DNA of 64,000 nt from Erwinia billingiae Eb661 (GCF_000196615.1 NC_014304.1:1-64000); one strand, 5' to 3'; shown: positions 51,274 through 60,834, counted from the stretch's first letter. Notes: generated from the letters alone by a model not told the origin. Translations and numbers: made by a program.

Positions 51274-53901
51274 TCATTTTCGATTTTTAACCGTTGTTAG
51301 GTCAGCGTCCAGTATCACTATGGATTCGACAATGCTTTGTACCGTCGTGCGAACAAATTCATGATCTCGCTGAGAATCGTGTACTCCACCGTTCAGATAT
51401 CCCCATTCAATGCTTGCGCCGCTTTTGTCTAAAAGCACATCTAATGCATTTACGATCCCTTGTAACCCATCGTCATTAACTGCCATCTTTCTCAAAACAG
51501 TGCGTAATTTAGAGCATTTATTATTGAGTTCAAACGTTGAACGGGGGCCGTTTAGGTTCATTTCTAATCGTCCAACGCCTCGCCGCACCATCCAGGTCCA
51601 GAGACTGTCAGTAACCGCTTCAAGAGCCGAACGTGCATTACGCAAGGCCTCGCGCTTATCATCTGCTTCCAGTGACCGCTGGGCGAGTAGGACATAATTT
51701 TTGACAGGCGGATCGCTGTCAATCCTCAGCTCATGTTCGCCATGATGCGGTAAGAACTTATAACGTTTTATTTCTTTAGCGCGGCTTGCGCCAAGCTCCT
51801 GCTGAATCCTGTGCAAAAATTCTTCTGCGTGTGATGTAAGTATGATTTGTTTGTCATCCAGCAGACCATCGTCAAAGAAGGTTCGCCATATTCCATCTCG
51901 ATGTTCATCGTCAATAGCGTTAACAACGTCGTCAAAAATAACGAAAGGACATTTCTGCTCAATGTTCTTAGCCAGTAAAATGGCAAGCCCCAGACATTTA
52001 ATGTGGCCTTCGCTTAAAACAATAAGTGCGTCGTAACGTTTGCCTGGCTCGCTGGCAAATTCGATTTCGATTTTGCTGTTCTCAGCTATGGGTAACCAGA
52101 GTGAATGAAGCAGGTCTCCGGGAGTATCGTTACGATTGAATGCGTTATAGAGATTTTTAGCCTGTTCACCCAATCCCTGTAGCAAAAAGCCAGGCAGCGC
52201 GGCCAGATAGCCTTGAATTTCTGGTAAGAAAGCATCGTAAGCAGCTTTAATCTGGTGATGGAGAGCGACGATCGGGATCTCTGCTTCAACGTCCTGAATG
52301 AGTTCTCTATTGGCTTCATCGAAATGATTCACCGTCAATCGAGCGTTAGCTACCTCTTGGTCAGCAGTTTTACGAAGCGTGCGCAGACGTTCAATTTCCA
52401 GCCAGTGCTGGTTAAGCCTGTTTCGCTCCTGAGCCATAGATTCGCGCTGCGTCAATATCAACAGATTTTCTGCATCTACACGCTCAATGGTTCTTGCCAG
52501 TTGCAACAACGCATTCCAGTGACGTTTTTCGCCTTCAATCCACTGCGTTAACCACGTACCCGCAGAGTCATGAGGTAGTATAGGCAAGCCCGCTGACTGG
52601 AGTTCATGCGGGCAGACGAATCCAGCAGAGTTAACAGCCTGACGCATTCCACTCAACAGAACCTGAATTGCCTCGTTCAGGGATATACGCAACGTACCCT
52701 CACGCTGCTGGAGGTCAGCCAGCTGGGCCAGTTCAATAAGACCCGCTTTCGCTTTTTCAAAAGGGTTCTGCGAAACCGCATCAAGGGCTGTGCCACAGGC
52801 AGGGCAGGCGGTAGCGCCTTCAGCGAGAGCCTGCACAGCCTGATAAAGCTGGGTATATGATACTTCGCTGGCGCGAGCGGCAAGCTGTGCCGTAACGCTT
52901 TGCCACTCACCATTTAGTCGATAAGCTTCAGACAGTAAATGCTCCAGACGGGTTGGCGTAACATCATGGATGATAGGAGGAATAGCATCCAGCTGGGCCT
53001 GAAGAAATGGTAGTCGTCCCTGCTGATCGGGAGTTCCAAGTATCCAGTCGATGCATGCCTGATAGGCCACGCCCGGAAACATACTCTCTGCAAGTGCGAT
53101 TTCCTGCACCTCTATATCAGCTAACTTATTCGGATAGGCAGCGATTGCCTGCTCAGAGGTGGCAAGCTGCTGGCGCTGTTGTGCCAGTTGAGTTGCTTTG
53201 ACTCCGACAAGCATCAGATCTGAGTCCAGTGCGGGGTTGAAACCCCTGACAAATTCACTGAATTGATCCACGCCAAACAATGTAGCTATAAGCTGACGCT
53301 GATCACCTGCGGTTCTGGCCGCAATACGAGCAAAGTCGTCCAGTCTATTCTTTTCAATGAAGCAGAAACGGTGCCGAGCTTCATCATGATGTACAACAAC
53401 AGAAGCTTCTGCTGATCCTGACATCAGCACAGGTGTAACATGACTCTGCAGACGCGCATTATTACAGTAGACTCTGCCATCAATACGTTTTATCTGCGCT
53501 TCGCTGATAGAACCTAGCATTGCCAGTTCCAGTGCCTCGAAAAAACTACTTTTACCCGTTCCGTTCGCGCCATAAATAAGAGTTATGTCATAGCTGAGGT
53601 CAAACGTTTCCTGTCGCATAAATCCGCGGAAGGGACCAACTTCTAACTGAAGCAGGCGCCCTATCGCTTCGCTTCTTTCAGAATTATCAGCAAGACCTTC
53701 TAAGACCACAGGAGTTTGCATTAGCTGCTTAACAGCAAGTGGAACGAGCCGAGTTGAACGGGCACGCCGGGTAGCTCCAACCTCAGAGAGAGGCTTAAGT
53801 TGAGCCAGTACAAGATGTGCAAAACGCCGCACATTTTCATGTACTTCCCTCTGGGCCAAATGAGTGAGAAAACGGTGATACTCCGAATTAATACTTGCCA
53901 T
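51274..53901 (-). CDS. SMC/Rad50-like ATPase with zinc-hook-type CxxC and HEPN-like tail
   Basis: An 875-residue protein starting at ATG 53901 with AAGGAG upstream. Walker A YGANGTGKSS is at 110-119, CPACG at 366-370 within a helical insert resembles a Rad50 zinc hook, the ABC signature LSEGHIKCLG starts at 629, Walker B FVIFDDVVNAIDD is at 653-665, and the H-loop His is at 691. After about residue 740 comes a separate helical domain (RNARSALEAV, then LNGGVHDSQRDHEF at 836-849) like HEPN/DUF4145 folds. The layout recalls RloC-type anticodon nucleases but is not a sequence match that can be claimed. It sits alone between two conjugation operons. Confidence 0.8.
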   Translation of the reverse strand: MASINSEYHRFLTHLAQREVHENVRRFAHLVLAQLKPLSEVGATRRARSTRLVPLAVKQLMQTPVVLEGLADNSERSEAIGRLLQLEVGPFRGFMRQETFDLSYDITLIYGANGTGKSSFFEALELAMLGSISEAQIKRIDGRVYCNNARLQSHVTPVLMSGSAEASVVVHHDEARHRFCFIEKNRLDDFARIAARTAGDQRQLIATLFGVDQFSEFVRGFNPALDSDLMLVGVKATQLAQQRQQLATSEQAIAAYPNKLADIEVQEIALAESMFPGVAYQACIDWILGTPDQQGRLPFLQAQLDAIPPIIHDVTPTRLEHLLSEAYRLNGEWQSVTAQLAARASEVSYTQLYQAVQALAEGATACPACGTALDAVSQNPFEKAKAGLIELAQLADLQQREGTLRISLNEAIQVLLSGMRQAVNSAGFVCPHELQSAGLPILPHDSAGTWLTQWIEGEKRHWNALLQLARTIERVDAENLLILTQRESMAQERNRLNQHWLEIERLRTLRKTADQEVANARLTVNHFDEANRELIQDVEAEIPIVALHHQIKAAYDAFLPEIQGYLAALPGFLLQGLGEQAKNLYNAFNRNDTPGDLLHSLWLPIAENSKIEIEFASEPGKRYDALIVLSEGHIKCLGLAILLAKNIEQKCPFVIFDDVVNAIDDEHRDGIWRTFFDDGLLDDKQIILTSHAEEFLHRIQQELGASRAKEIKRYKFLPHHGEHELRIDSDPPVKNYVLLAQRSLEADDKREALRNARSALEAVTDSLWTWMVRRGVGRLEMNLNGPRSTFELNNKCSKLRTVLRKMAVNDDGLQGIVNALDVLLDKSGASIEWGYLNGGVHDSQRDHEFVRTTVQSIVESIVILDADLTTVKNRK

Positions 53902-54051
53902 GTAATCTCCTTTACACAGTAAGACGCTTCTGCCGCGTCCCTGCGGAATTTTTGAAAAGTTAATCAAAAAAACAATCTACTAACATATTTAATTGATAAT
54001 GGCTCCTGCAAGATGTTCTAAATATTAAGAATATCTGTTCCCTGAAGATAT

Positions 54052-54071
54052 AAGCCTGCTGCCGCAGGCTT
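54052..54071 (-). terminator. Hairpin after the TIGR03747 gene
   Basis: AAGCCTGC and GCAGGCTT pair perfectly around TGCC, 14 bp beyond the gene end. It closes the pilL-traD operon before the cargo gene. Confidence 0.65.
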
Positions 54072-54084
54072 ACTAATTACGTGA

Positions 54085-54858
54085 TTATAAATATTTTTTG
54101 AAGGAAGCCGTAGTTACCGTAATGGTAAGCCCCAGCATTAACGCTGCCGGCAGCAGCAGCAGGTTTGGATAGACCGCCGAAGGCCATGAAAGGTAGGCCA
54201 TCACCGGCAGATATACTGCTGGCTTGATCAACCTTTTTGCGCGATGGTACAGAAATGACGATTCATAGCCGGCCCCAAATCTACGCAAATCCCGTCGTCC
54301 AAGCCCTTCAACCACGGCGACACAAATAACTAATACGAACAGCGGCACGGACAACGCAATGATGGTGACGCGGATCAGCGTTACGATTGACACATAAACC
54401 GTTGCAAGCATGTATTGCTGAAGGTAATTTCCCAGCCAGCTGCTGGCCCCTTTGAGATTGCGTGATACCTCATTGCCGCTGTTCATTTCGGCCTGATATT
54501 TTTCCTGAATCCAGCTCAGGATGCCGCTGTCCACAAACGCCCACTGGTATGCATCCGTTATCCAGCGGGTAACCGTTGCAGCTGGCTCAGAAAGCAGCAG
54601 GCTGCGGGTAAAATCAGAAGACAGATAGCCAAACTCAGTATCCATTACAGCCTGGCTGTGAGCGGCCCCCTGTTCAGGCCAGAAAAACGCGATCCCGATG
54701 TACTCAATGACAAGGCTCACCATCAGCGAAGCCAAGATCACGCCGATGAGCTTCCACGGCCAGCCCCAGACCAAGTTATATAACAATCCATTTTCACGCG
54801 GCGGCATCGGCTGCTGCTGCGGATACTGCTGTGGTGAAGTACGACGAGCCTCAGCCAT
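54085..54858 (-). CDS. GI-type conjugation membrane protein, TIGR03747/PFL_4697 family
   Basis: A 257-residue protein with a proline- and glutamine-rich start, a span at about 36-58, a periplasmic part, and spans around 150-185 and 215-245. It matches PFL_4697-type proteins in order and length. Its start overlaps the traD stop by eight bases, so it accompanies the coupling protein. Confidence 0.88.
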   Translation of the reverse strand: MAEARRTSPQQYPQQQPMPPRENGLLYNLVWGWPWKLIGVILASLMVSLVIEYIGIAFFWPEQGAAHSQAVMDTEFGYLSSDFTRSLLLSEPAATVTRWITDAYQWAFVDSGILSWIQEKYQAEMNSGNEVSRNLKGASSWLGNYLQQYMLATVYVSIVTLIRVTIIALSVPLFVLVICVAVVEGLGRRDLRRFGAGYESSFLYHRAKRLIKPAVYLPVMAYLSWPSAVYPNLLLLPAALMLGLTITVTTASFKKYL

Positions 54859-56950
54859 TATTATCTCCCTTTACCAGCGCTGCTGCCGAAACGCGACTGT
54901 CCCACCATCCCTCACTGCTGTGATAGTTGCGCCGCATTTCTTCCGCCAGACGCGCTATGTTTGCAGGCATATGCACGTCGCCGGCATCGCCAGCCGGCAG
55001 CGGCATGCGTATCTTCCAGAGCTGACCACCTTCAAGCAGCGCAAATGCCTGACCTTTTGGCAGCGTGACGATGTCCGATGGCTCCAGTAATGGCACTTTG
55101 ATCGTGCCGACGCGGTCCTGTGTGCTGGAGGTGAAATCATGGTTGACGGTGACGTCAGCTGAATCCTGATGCCCTGAGACCAGCGTTTTGCTGTAGATTT
55201 CAACCTGCGGCAGCTGCGAGGTCAGCAGCTCGGCCGTCCTGTTTTCCTTCACGCGCAGCATGATCAGGTTGTTGAAGTTACCCTGCACCTGAGCGGTTTT
55301 TGCCGCACTTCCGATCCGGGCCTCAATATCTGATGACGTCTGTGTATAAGCCGTAACCTGCATGCCGGCACCGCCGCCTTTGTTGATAAGGGGTATAAAT
55401 TCGTTCCCCATCAGTTCATTGAACTCGTCGCAGTGAAGGTTGATTGGATCGTTACCTTCCCGGGAGCCAGGCAGGCCGCCGTTGATACCGTGCTTGTAAA
55501 TCTGTCCCGCCACACTCACCAGATCGGCAAACATACTATTACCCACGGCGCTGGCAACCTCGCTGTCGCTGAGCGCATCGAGGCCTACGTAGACGATGCC
55601 TTTTTTACGGATAACCTGTTCCCAGTCAAAAATGGGTCGCGGATCTTCCATGTTCAGGTAATCGGGTGACAGTAACTCAGCCGTTTTGCCCGTTGTCAGC
55701 TTTTCCAGAAGCGGCAGTAATGACGCAACAATTTTGTCAAAATAAGTGCGGTCATAACGCACAGCCGACCGAAGGCCATCAAGAATCGGATCGTAAAGCT
55801 GCTGGCCGACATCAGAACTCAGCGCCACCTCAACCGCCCATATGCGCACAGCTTCAGGCTGGCCCTGCATGTTGCGCGGCACATCGTCTTCACTGAAGGC
55901 ATTCGCGTTATTTTCGATCTGACTGTTCAGTTCGGGCATTTGCTCAGTAATGATTTTTTCAGCGTAGCGCAGGTACAAATCAGCAATATTGTTCACATAG
56001 CGTGTAATCCGGGTGTAATCCGGACGCTCCCCAAGGGCAACCAGCGCCCTGGCAACGATGTTCACGAATCGCCAGGCAAACTCTCGGAACGCCGCGCTGT
56101 TACCTTCACCGCTGAGCTGGCCGGCAACGCGGGTAGCCACTTCCGATACGCGGCCGAAACGGCCTACGGCGTTATACCGTGCTGATATGTCAGGCCAGCC
56201 CAGATGAAAAACGGTCAGCTCATCGCCCCGACCAGCCCGGTGAGCTTCCGCCCAGACCCTTTTCAGCAAGTCAGCATCTCCTTTCGGATCAAACACGATG
56301 GTGACGTCACCGCGCCGTATATCCTGAGTAATTAAAAGCTCAGCAAGGCGCGTTTTGCCCACGCGGGTAGTGCCATACACAACCGTATGGCCCACACGCT
56401 CCCGTAAATCGAGCGTAACATCAGTTTCATTTGGTTCTATGCCATGGATTGCCGGATTGCCGCCAACCGGAGGCAGCGGACGGACCGGATTTAACACCCT
56501 GTCAGCACTGAGCAGTCTGCCGATCGCTGGCAGCGTTTTCTCTGTGGCCTCCTCAATCCTGCGGGCAAGCTGATACAGTTTCGAGGGCTTCAGATAGTGG
56601 GCTACCTCGGGGCGCAGCGTATCGCGCAGGCGCTGGGTATGCTTCTGAGTCCAGCGAAACCCTCTGCCAATAAAGAGCCGGCGTTTACTGACGGGGATCT
56701 GTTTTGACGTCATAACGTAACGCGGCAGACGTCGCAGATTACGGCGGTAGTGGATCACCTGCATTCCCTGACGCGCGCGCACAGCAGAAAGAACCGCGAA
56801 TCCTCCGGCGGTGACGCAGCTGACGGAAGGCGCGAGTGCCACCGCCCAAGGCGCGGTAACGCATATGATGGCGGCGGTGCCGGCAACAACGGCAGTATTG
56901 AGCTCTACAGCCGGGCGCAGTAGTGCCTCGATTACGTATTTATCACTCAT
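54851..56950 (-). CDS. traD: Type IV coupling protein TraD (SXT/TOL subfamily)
   Basis: A 699-residue coupling ATPase. N-terminal spans lie at about 20-58, Walker A VYGTTRVGKTRL at 191-202, and Walker B in the region NLHCDEFNELMG. It matches the TIGR03743 subfamily and delivers the relaxase-DNA complex to the channel. It overlaps the Mrr-like gene start region by four bases upstream and TIGR03747 downstream. Confidence 0.95.
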   Translation of the reverse strand: MSDKYVIEALLRPAVELNTAVVAGTAAIICVTAPWAVALAPSVSCVTAGGFAVLSAVRARQGMQVIHYRRNLRRLPRYVMTSKQIPVSKRRLFIGRGFRWTQKHTQRLRDTLRPEVAHYLKPSKLYQLARRIEEATEKTLPAIGRLLSADRVLNPVRPLPPVGGNPAIHGIEPNETDVTLDLRERVGHTVVYGTTRVGKTRLAELLITQDIRRGDVTIVFDPKGDADLLKRVWAEAHRAGRGDELTVFHLGWPDISARYNAVGRFGRVSEVATRVAGQLSGEGNSAAFREFAWRFVNIVARALVALGERPDYTRITRYVNNIADLYLRYAEKIITEQMPELNSQIENNANAFSEDDVPRNMQGQPEAVRIWAVEVALSSDVGQQLYDPILDGLRSAVRYDRTYFDKIVASLLPLLEKLTTGKTAELLSPDYLNMEDPRPIFDWEQVIRKKGIVYVGLDALSDSEVASAVGNSMFADLVSVAGQIYKHGINGGLPGSREGNDPINLHCDEFNELMGNEFIPLINKGGGAGMQVTAYTQTSSDIEARIGSAAKTAQVQGNFNNLIMLRVKENRTAELLTSQLPQVEIYSKTLVSGHQDSADVTVNHDFTSSTQDRVGTIKVPLLEPSDIVTLPKGQAFALLEGGQLWKIRMPLPAGDAGDVHMPANIARLAEEMRRNYHSSEGWWDSRVSAAALVKGDNNG

Positions 56951-57516
56951 AAAAAGAACTCCTTGAATGGCTTGCCCGCCAGCAGGGCTAAAAGACGTTG
57001 CCCGCTGATGATCCGCAGCTGAGGCGTTGCCTGACTGACCTCTCTGCTCTTCTCACCCGTACGGCCCGTATGAATAAACAGGCCGCGTTGCCCCATACGA
57101 GTTAACAGCGCGTCAAAATCCCGGACGTGCGCCGGCGCGATCGCCCGGCTGTAGCGTTTGGCCTGAATCAGCCAGCACTCGCCGTTAATGTGGACTTTTC
57201 CGTCCAGTCCGCCGTCGCCGCTGTACGATGCATTACGCTGTACGGCGTATCCCTGGCGCTCAAACGCAAGCAGCAGTAACTCTTCAAAAACAAACGGATT
57301 GATTTTGCGCAGATAGCTCATGCGCTGCCCGTCCCCGCTGAGCTGGCGCAGGCGTGTATAGACGCGCTCCGCCGTCGCGCGATAGCGACGGTGCCGACGC
57401 TCGCTTGCCGTCTGTCTGCGAAAATGCCAGAGCAGAAATAAGAAAGCCGCCGTCATCAAGGCCAGAAGAATCGGATTTCCCATCAGCAGTGCCGCGATAA
57501 AAGAGGCAGATATCAC
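56947..57516 (-). CDS. Mrr-like restriction endonuclease-fold protein
   Basis: A 189-residue protein with an N-terminal span or hydrophobic helix (about 8-30) and a PD-(D/E)xK core: FEELLLLAFERQGYAV, GDGGLDGKVHINGECWLIQAKRY (Asp and Q-A-K), then GLFIHTGR. Such Mrr_cat domains anchored to the membrane appear beside traD in GI-class elements. Overlaps both neighbours by four bases. It may process transfer DNA or act in defence; not known. Confidence 0.82.
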   Translation of the reverse strand: MISASFIAALLMGNPILLALMTAAFLFLLWHFRRQTASERRHRRYRATAERVYTRLRQLSGDGQRMSYLRKINPFVFEELLLLAFERQGYAVQRNASYSGDGGLDGKVHINGECWLIQAKRYSRAIAPAHVRDFDALLTRMGQRGLFIHTGRTGEKSREVSQATPQLRIISGQRLLALLAGKPFKEFFL

Positions 57517-58019
57517 TGCGTCACCTCCTGTGACAGGCCGCTGTCGGTGATAAGAACGGGGTAATGAGACAGCTGCAGGCGGCGGGCGAGTTCAGAACCG
57601 GATGAGGGGGCCAGCTGAAGGCCGGGAGCCAGACCGCGCAGGGCTTCCAGCGATGCCATGCTTTCGACATTCACAATGAGGCCGGCTGCATTTCTGGCCG
57701 CAAGCTGTCGCGCGTTTTGCTTCAGCCACTGGCGTGAATAACTGTCGTCACCAATGATAAACAGTGCTCCGATCCCCGGCAGCTGCAGCGTCCGGGGGGT
57801 CACATTCCCGGGGGTGAGTTCAGGCGTAATTACGGGCAGCATGGCCGCTTCGCCCTGTTCAGGTACGGCGGCGGTTACCGGCGGCGTGTCCTGACGATTT
57901 ACTGCTTCAAAAATAGCCTGTGTGCTTTGTCCGCCAAGATCTGCAATGACGTTGAGATCAGCAAGCGCGGCGGGAGAAAAAACGATGAATGCGGAAATAA
58001 TGAGTGTGTTGAGTTTCAT
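57513..58019 (-). CDS. GI-type conjugation protein, TIGR03765/PFL_4695 family
   Basis: About 168 residues with a signal peptide (IISAFIVFSPAALA). Landmarks DLGGQSTQAIFEAV and LFIIGDDSYSRQWLKQN match the PFL_4695 family, whose members precede traD. ATG 58019 has GGAG upstream. Confidence 0.88.
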   Translation of the reverse strand: MKLNTLIISAFIVFSPAALADLNVIADLGGQSTQAIFEAVNRQDTPPVTAAVPEQGEAAMLPVITPELTPGNVTPRTLQLPGIGALFIIGDDSYSRQWLKQNARQLAARNAAGLIVNVESMASLEALRGLAPGLQLAPSSGSELARRLQLSHYPVLITDSGLSQEVTQ

Positions 58020-58021
58020 GA

Positions 58022-58651
58022 TCACTGACTCCGTGGATTTATCCAGACGAGGCCGGTATCCGGCACCGATGCGGATGCTGTCTGCTCAACCGCAGTCGCC
58101 GCCGGCAGATGCGGTGAGGACTGGAGCAAGGCGAGTTTGGTTTTGACAAAAGCGCGATAGCGGGCAGCGGGAGCGCCGCCAGCGGGGTGGTGATAGCAGC
58201 CGGCTGCATCGAGCCAGCTGCCCGGTTTTCTGTCCCAGCACTCGCGCAGAATGGCGGCAGCGGCGTTCAGATTTTTGTAAGGATCCAGCGCTTCCCAAGT
58301 GGACGAGAAGCGCTGCCCGTTCCAGCCAAGATTAACCTGAGCAATCCCTACATCAATGCGCTTCAGGGAGTTCTTCTTCATGAAAACCTGCAGCGCCTGC
58401 CACGCTTCCAGACGGGTTTTATAACGATATCCCTTGCCCGCCACGTTAAGGGTCCACGGCCACGGGCGCTCACCCTGCGGCAGGCGGCGCGATGATTCCT
58501 GCAGGCTGACGGAATAGAGCGACTCGGGCGGCACGCTGTGAGCCTGCGCAACGCGCACGTATCCCTCTGGGACCATCTGTTTGCCATCTGCGAACGTGGA
58601 GAGAGGGATAAGCATCATCGCCACTCCGATCAGAATGCGGCGAGTTGCCAT
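58022..58651 (-). CDS. Lytic transglycosylase, VirB1/SLT type
   Basis: A 209-residue exported enzyme with a signal peptide (ILIGVAMMLIPLSTFA) and an SLT domain. The catalytic Glu52 lies in YSVSLQESSRRLP, followed by DVGIAQVNLGWNGQRF and YNLNAAAAIL-like motifs. It opens peptidoglycan for the transfer channel. It is embedded between TIGR03759 and TIGR03765 genes with overlaps. Confidence 0.93.
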   Translation of the reverse strand: MATRRILIGVAMMLIPLSTFADGKQMVPEGYVRVAQAHSVPPESLYSVSLQESSRRLPQGERPWPWTLNVAGKGYRYKTRLEAWQALQVFMKKNSLKRIDVGIAQVNLGWNGQRFSSTWEALDPYKNLNAAAAILRECWDRKPGSWLDAAGCYHHPAGGAPAARYRAFVKTKLALLQSSPHLPAATAVEQTASASVPDTGLVWINPRSQ

Positions 58652-59355
58652 CCGTTTTCCCCCTGCTGCAGAACGACTGGCATCATGCCGTTACCAAACC
58701 GCACCCAGCGACCGCCGTCATGATTCAGTGTGATTTGGCGGCTGCGTACCCTGTCCAGCGGGATATGGTGGTCTTTTGCCCAGCCTCGCAACTTCCCGTC
58801 CTCACCCTGGCTGTCTACAAGGTAGATATCAACCGGCCGGTTATCGGCTAACACCGCAGCCAGCCGGGCATCACACTGTCCGCAGCCAGCAGATTTCACG
58901 AACAACGCCAGCCGCCCTCCGGTGTCATGCGCGATACCCGCAGCGTTACCCATATTGACTGCGAGCGTTTCCGGGTAGAGGCGCTTCCATGCGGCGGTAA
59001 CTTCACGCTGGAAATCCAGCTCTTTCTGGGTTCGCGCAAACTCTTCTTTGACCCATTTCTCGGCGTACTTACGACGTTCCGCCGGATTTCGGGCCTCAAT
59101 GCCCAACGTAGACAGCGGATCCAGCCCGGGCGACTGAATCCCACGCGGACCGTTTTTCAGCGACTGGTAGCGCTGATAATCATCCTGGTTTAGACCCCAA
59201 TGTCCGGCTTGCTGCTGCAGATCCTGCACGCTGCTTTGCTGCACATTCTGAGCCGGCGCTTCAATTTGCTCACCTTTTGAGTTGGAGACCTGGACATTGG
59301 CCTGCGCGGAGAAACAAAACACAATCAAAGCAAGGTTGAGTATTTTAAGCTTCAT
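58630..59355 (-). CDS. GI-type conjugation protein, TIGR03759/PFL_4693 family
   Basis: A 241-residue exported protein starting at ATG 59355 (GGAGG upstream). Its signal peptide ends near CFSAQA. A thioredoxin-like CGQC motif lies in FVKSAGCGQCDARL with GLNQDDYQRYQSLKNGPRG upstream, as in the PFL_4693 family. It may help disulfide chemistry of other pilus parts. Confidence 0.88.
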   Translation of the reverse strand: MKLKILNLALIVFCFSAQANVQVSNSKGEQIEAPAQNVQQSSVQDLQQQAGHWGLNQDDYQRYQSLKNGPRGIQSPGLDPLSTLGIEARNPAERRKYAEKWVKEEFARTQKELDFQREVTAAWKRLYPETLAVNMGNAAGIAHDTGGRLALFVKSAGCGQCDARLAAVLADNRPVDIYLVDSQGEDGKLRGWAKDHHIPLDRVRSRQITLNHDGGRWVRFGNGMMPVVLQQGENGWQLAAF

Positions 59356-59365
59356 ATCGCCTCCG

Positions 59366-60133
59366 TTAGTGTGCGTTAATGGTGGTAATGCGTCCATTTA
59401 CGCGGAATTGTGCCTGCCCGTAGCCGGCATGGATAAGCGTCCAGCCATTAACAGACTGTCCCTCACCGATCAGGCGGATTTCAGCAATTGAGCTGAACCC
59501 CGCTGGCGCAATGGCCGCAAACGACTCGCTGCCCCGCTTTTCAACGCCGGTCAGTACAAACGGTGCTTTGCGGGTCACTGTTTTGACGTTCTGATGCGGC
59601 TTAGCGGGCGTCGGCTTTTTTACTTCTGGTGCCGCTTTAACTTCAGCAGTGGCCTGTTGCGCTTTCTGAGGCGGGTGCTGCAGCGTCTTGACTGCCTGCT
59701 CAATTGCGGACTGACGGCTCTGCAGTGCGGTCTGCGCTTCATTCAGACCATTTACCGACTCGCGTACCTGACTGACCGCATCAGGTAAACCTTTTGCCGA
59801 CAAGGCTTCGAGAGATTTACCGATCGCGTCCAGCTGTGCCTGCTGACGTTTTATCGCCTCGCCCTGGGTGTTAATCGTTGCCTGAACAGGTTCAAGATCC
59901 GTCTTCGCCAGTGCCTGGGTGTAAACCACGTTTTGCTGCTTTTCGACGTAGCTGAGACGGTTTTCCTGCGACACGCCGGCGCGAAGCGAAATAAATGCGA
60001 GGCCCAGAGCGGCAACCGAAAGCACGGCCAGTCCGATTGCGGGCAGACGGCGCTTTACACCGCTAAATCTGCTGCCTGACAGCTGAGCGCTGTCTTCAGC
60101 GCTTTCATCAGGGAAGGAGGTTTCTGTCGTCAT
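59366..60133 (-). CDS. Single-span periplasmic protein of the PilL operon
   Basis: About 255 residues from ATG 60133, chosen for a four-base ATGA overlap with pilL. A membrane span lies at about 33-52, a coiled coil at about 60-160 (GEAIKRQQAQLDAIGKSLEAL), then a Pro/Lys-rich linker and a C-terminal beta domain (FVLTGVEKRGSESFAAIAP). Similar genes follow pilL in SPI-7-like elements. Specific function is not known. Confidence 0.75.
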   Translation of the reverse strand: MTTETSFPDESAEDSAQLSGSRFSGVKRRLPAIGLAVLSVAALGLAFISLRAGVSQENRLSYVEKQQNVVYTQALAKTDLEPVQATINTQGEAIKRQQAQLDAIGKSLEALSAKGLPDAVSQVRESVNGLNEAQTALQSRQSAIEQAVKTLQHPPQKAQQATAEVKAAPEVKKPTPAKPHQNVKTVTRKAPFVLTGVEKRGSESFAAIAPAGFSSIAEIRLIGEGQSVNGWTLIHAGYGQAQFRVNGRITTINAH

Positions 60134-60777
60134 TTTGTCAGCCACCCTCCGCGAACAGGCTGGGCCTGAATTTGAGGGGGAGCGATGACCTGAGGAGAAC
60201 GGGCGGAGGATGGTGTGCCAGCCGCCGGTGCATATGCGCTGGCAGGTTTTGGCGGCAGCTGTGTGGCAGGCAACTGATAACCGGCACGCAGGCTGTGGCA
60301 GACCACGCGCTGCACGTCATCAACCTCCAGCTCCCAGGCAGGACCGGCCAGCACCTGCAGCGCGGTGCGAAGACGCATCGGACCAAGCTGGAACTGGACG
60401 GCTGGCAGCGGCTGACGGTACAGCACGCCGTTGGCCGGGCCGGTCTGACACAGCGAGTAGCCCGACTGTTTCAGCGCATAACGCATGGCGTCGGCCACGG
60501 TTGGCTGTACCGAGGAGGGAATACGGACATCGATAATCTGCGAAAGGGGGTCGCGCTGCACCGCCTGTGGATCGGTACTGACCAGCAGATAACGATCGTA
60601 GCGGACCACTTCAGGCGTCCGCGCGTAAACATCATCAGCTGGCGTCTGAATATTGCGGGTGACGCTGACCGGCGCAACCGGTTCAGCGGGTGCCCGATCC
60701 TGCAACTTCTGAGGCTGCCCAACGCACCCCGCCAGCAATGCAAGCGGTAGAGCGGCAAAGACGGCATTCATTTTCAT
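60130..60777 (-). CDS. pilL: PilL-like lipoprotein (TIGR03748 type)
   Basis: About 215 residues from ATG 60777 with AGGAAC upstream. The signal peptide ends in a lipobox (LALLAGC). A PilL N-terminal domain follows: RYDRYLLVSTDPQAVQRDPLSQIIDVRIP, then FQLGPMRLRTALQVLAGPAWELEVD. It is the first gene of the pilL-traD operon. The conserved AACTCTTTTTG element is 68 bp upstream. Confidence 0.88.
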   Translation of the reverse strand: MKMNAVFAALPLALLAGCVGQPQKLQDRAPAEPVAPVSVTRNIQTPADDVYARTPEVVRYDRYLLVSTDPQAVQRDPLSQIIDVRIPSSVQPTVADAMRYALKQSGYSLCQTGPANGVLYRQPLPAVQFQLGPMRLRTALQVLAGPAWELEVDDVQRVVCHSLRAGYQLPATQLPPKPASAYAPAAGTPSSARSPQVIAPPQIQAQPVRGGWLTK

Positions 60778-60834
60778 CGGAAAAGTTCCTGTACAGTGTG
60801 AACAGCCATCACTGTGCGCAACTCTCCGGCACGC

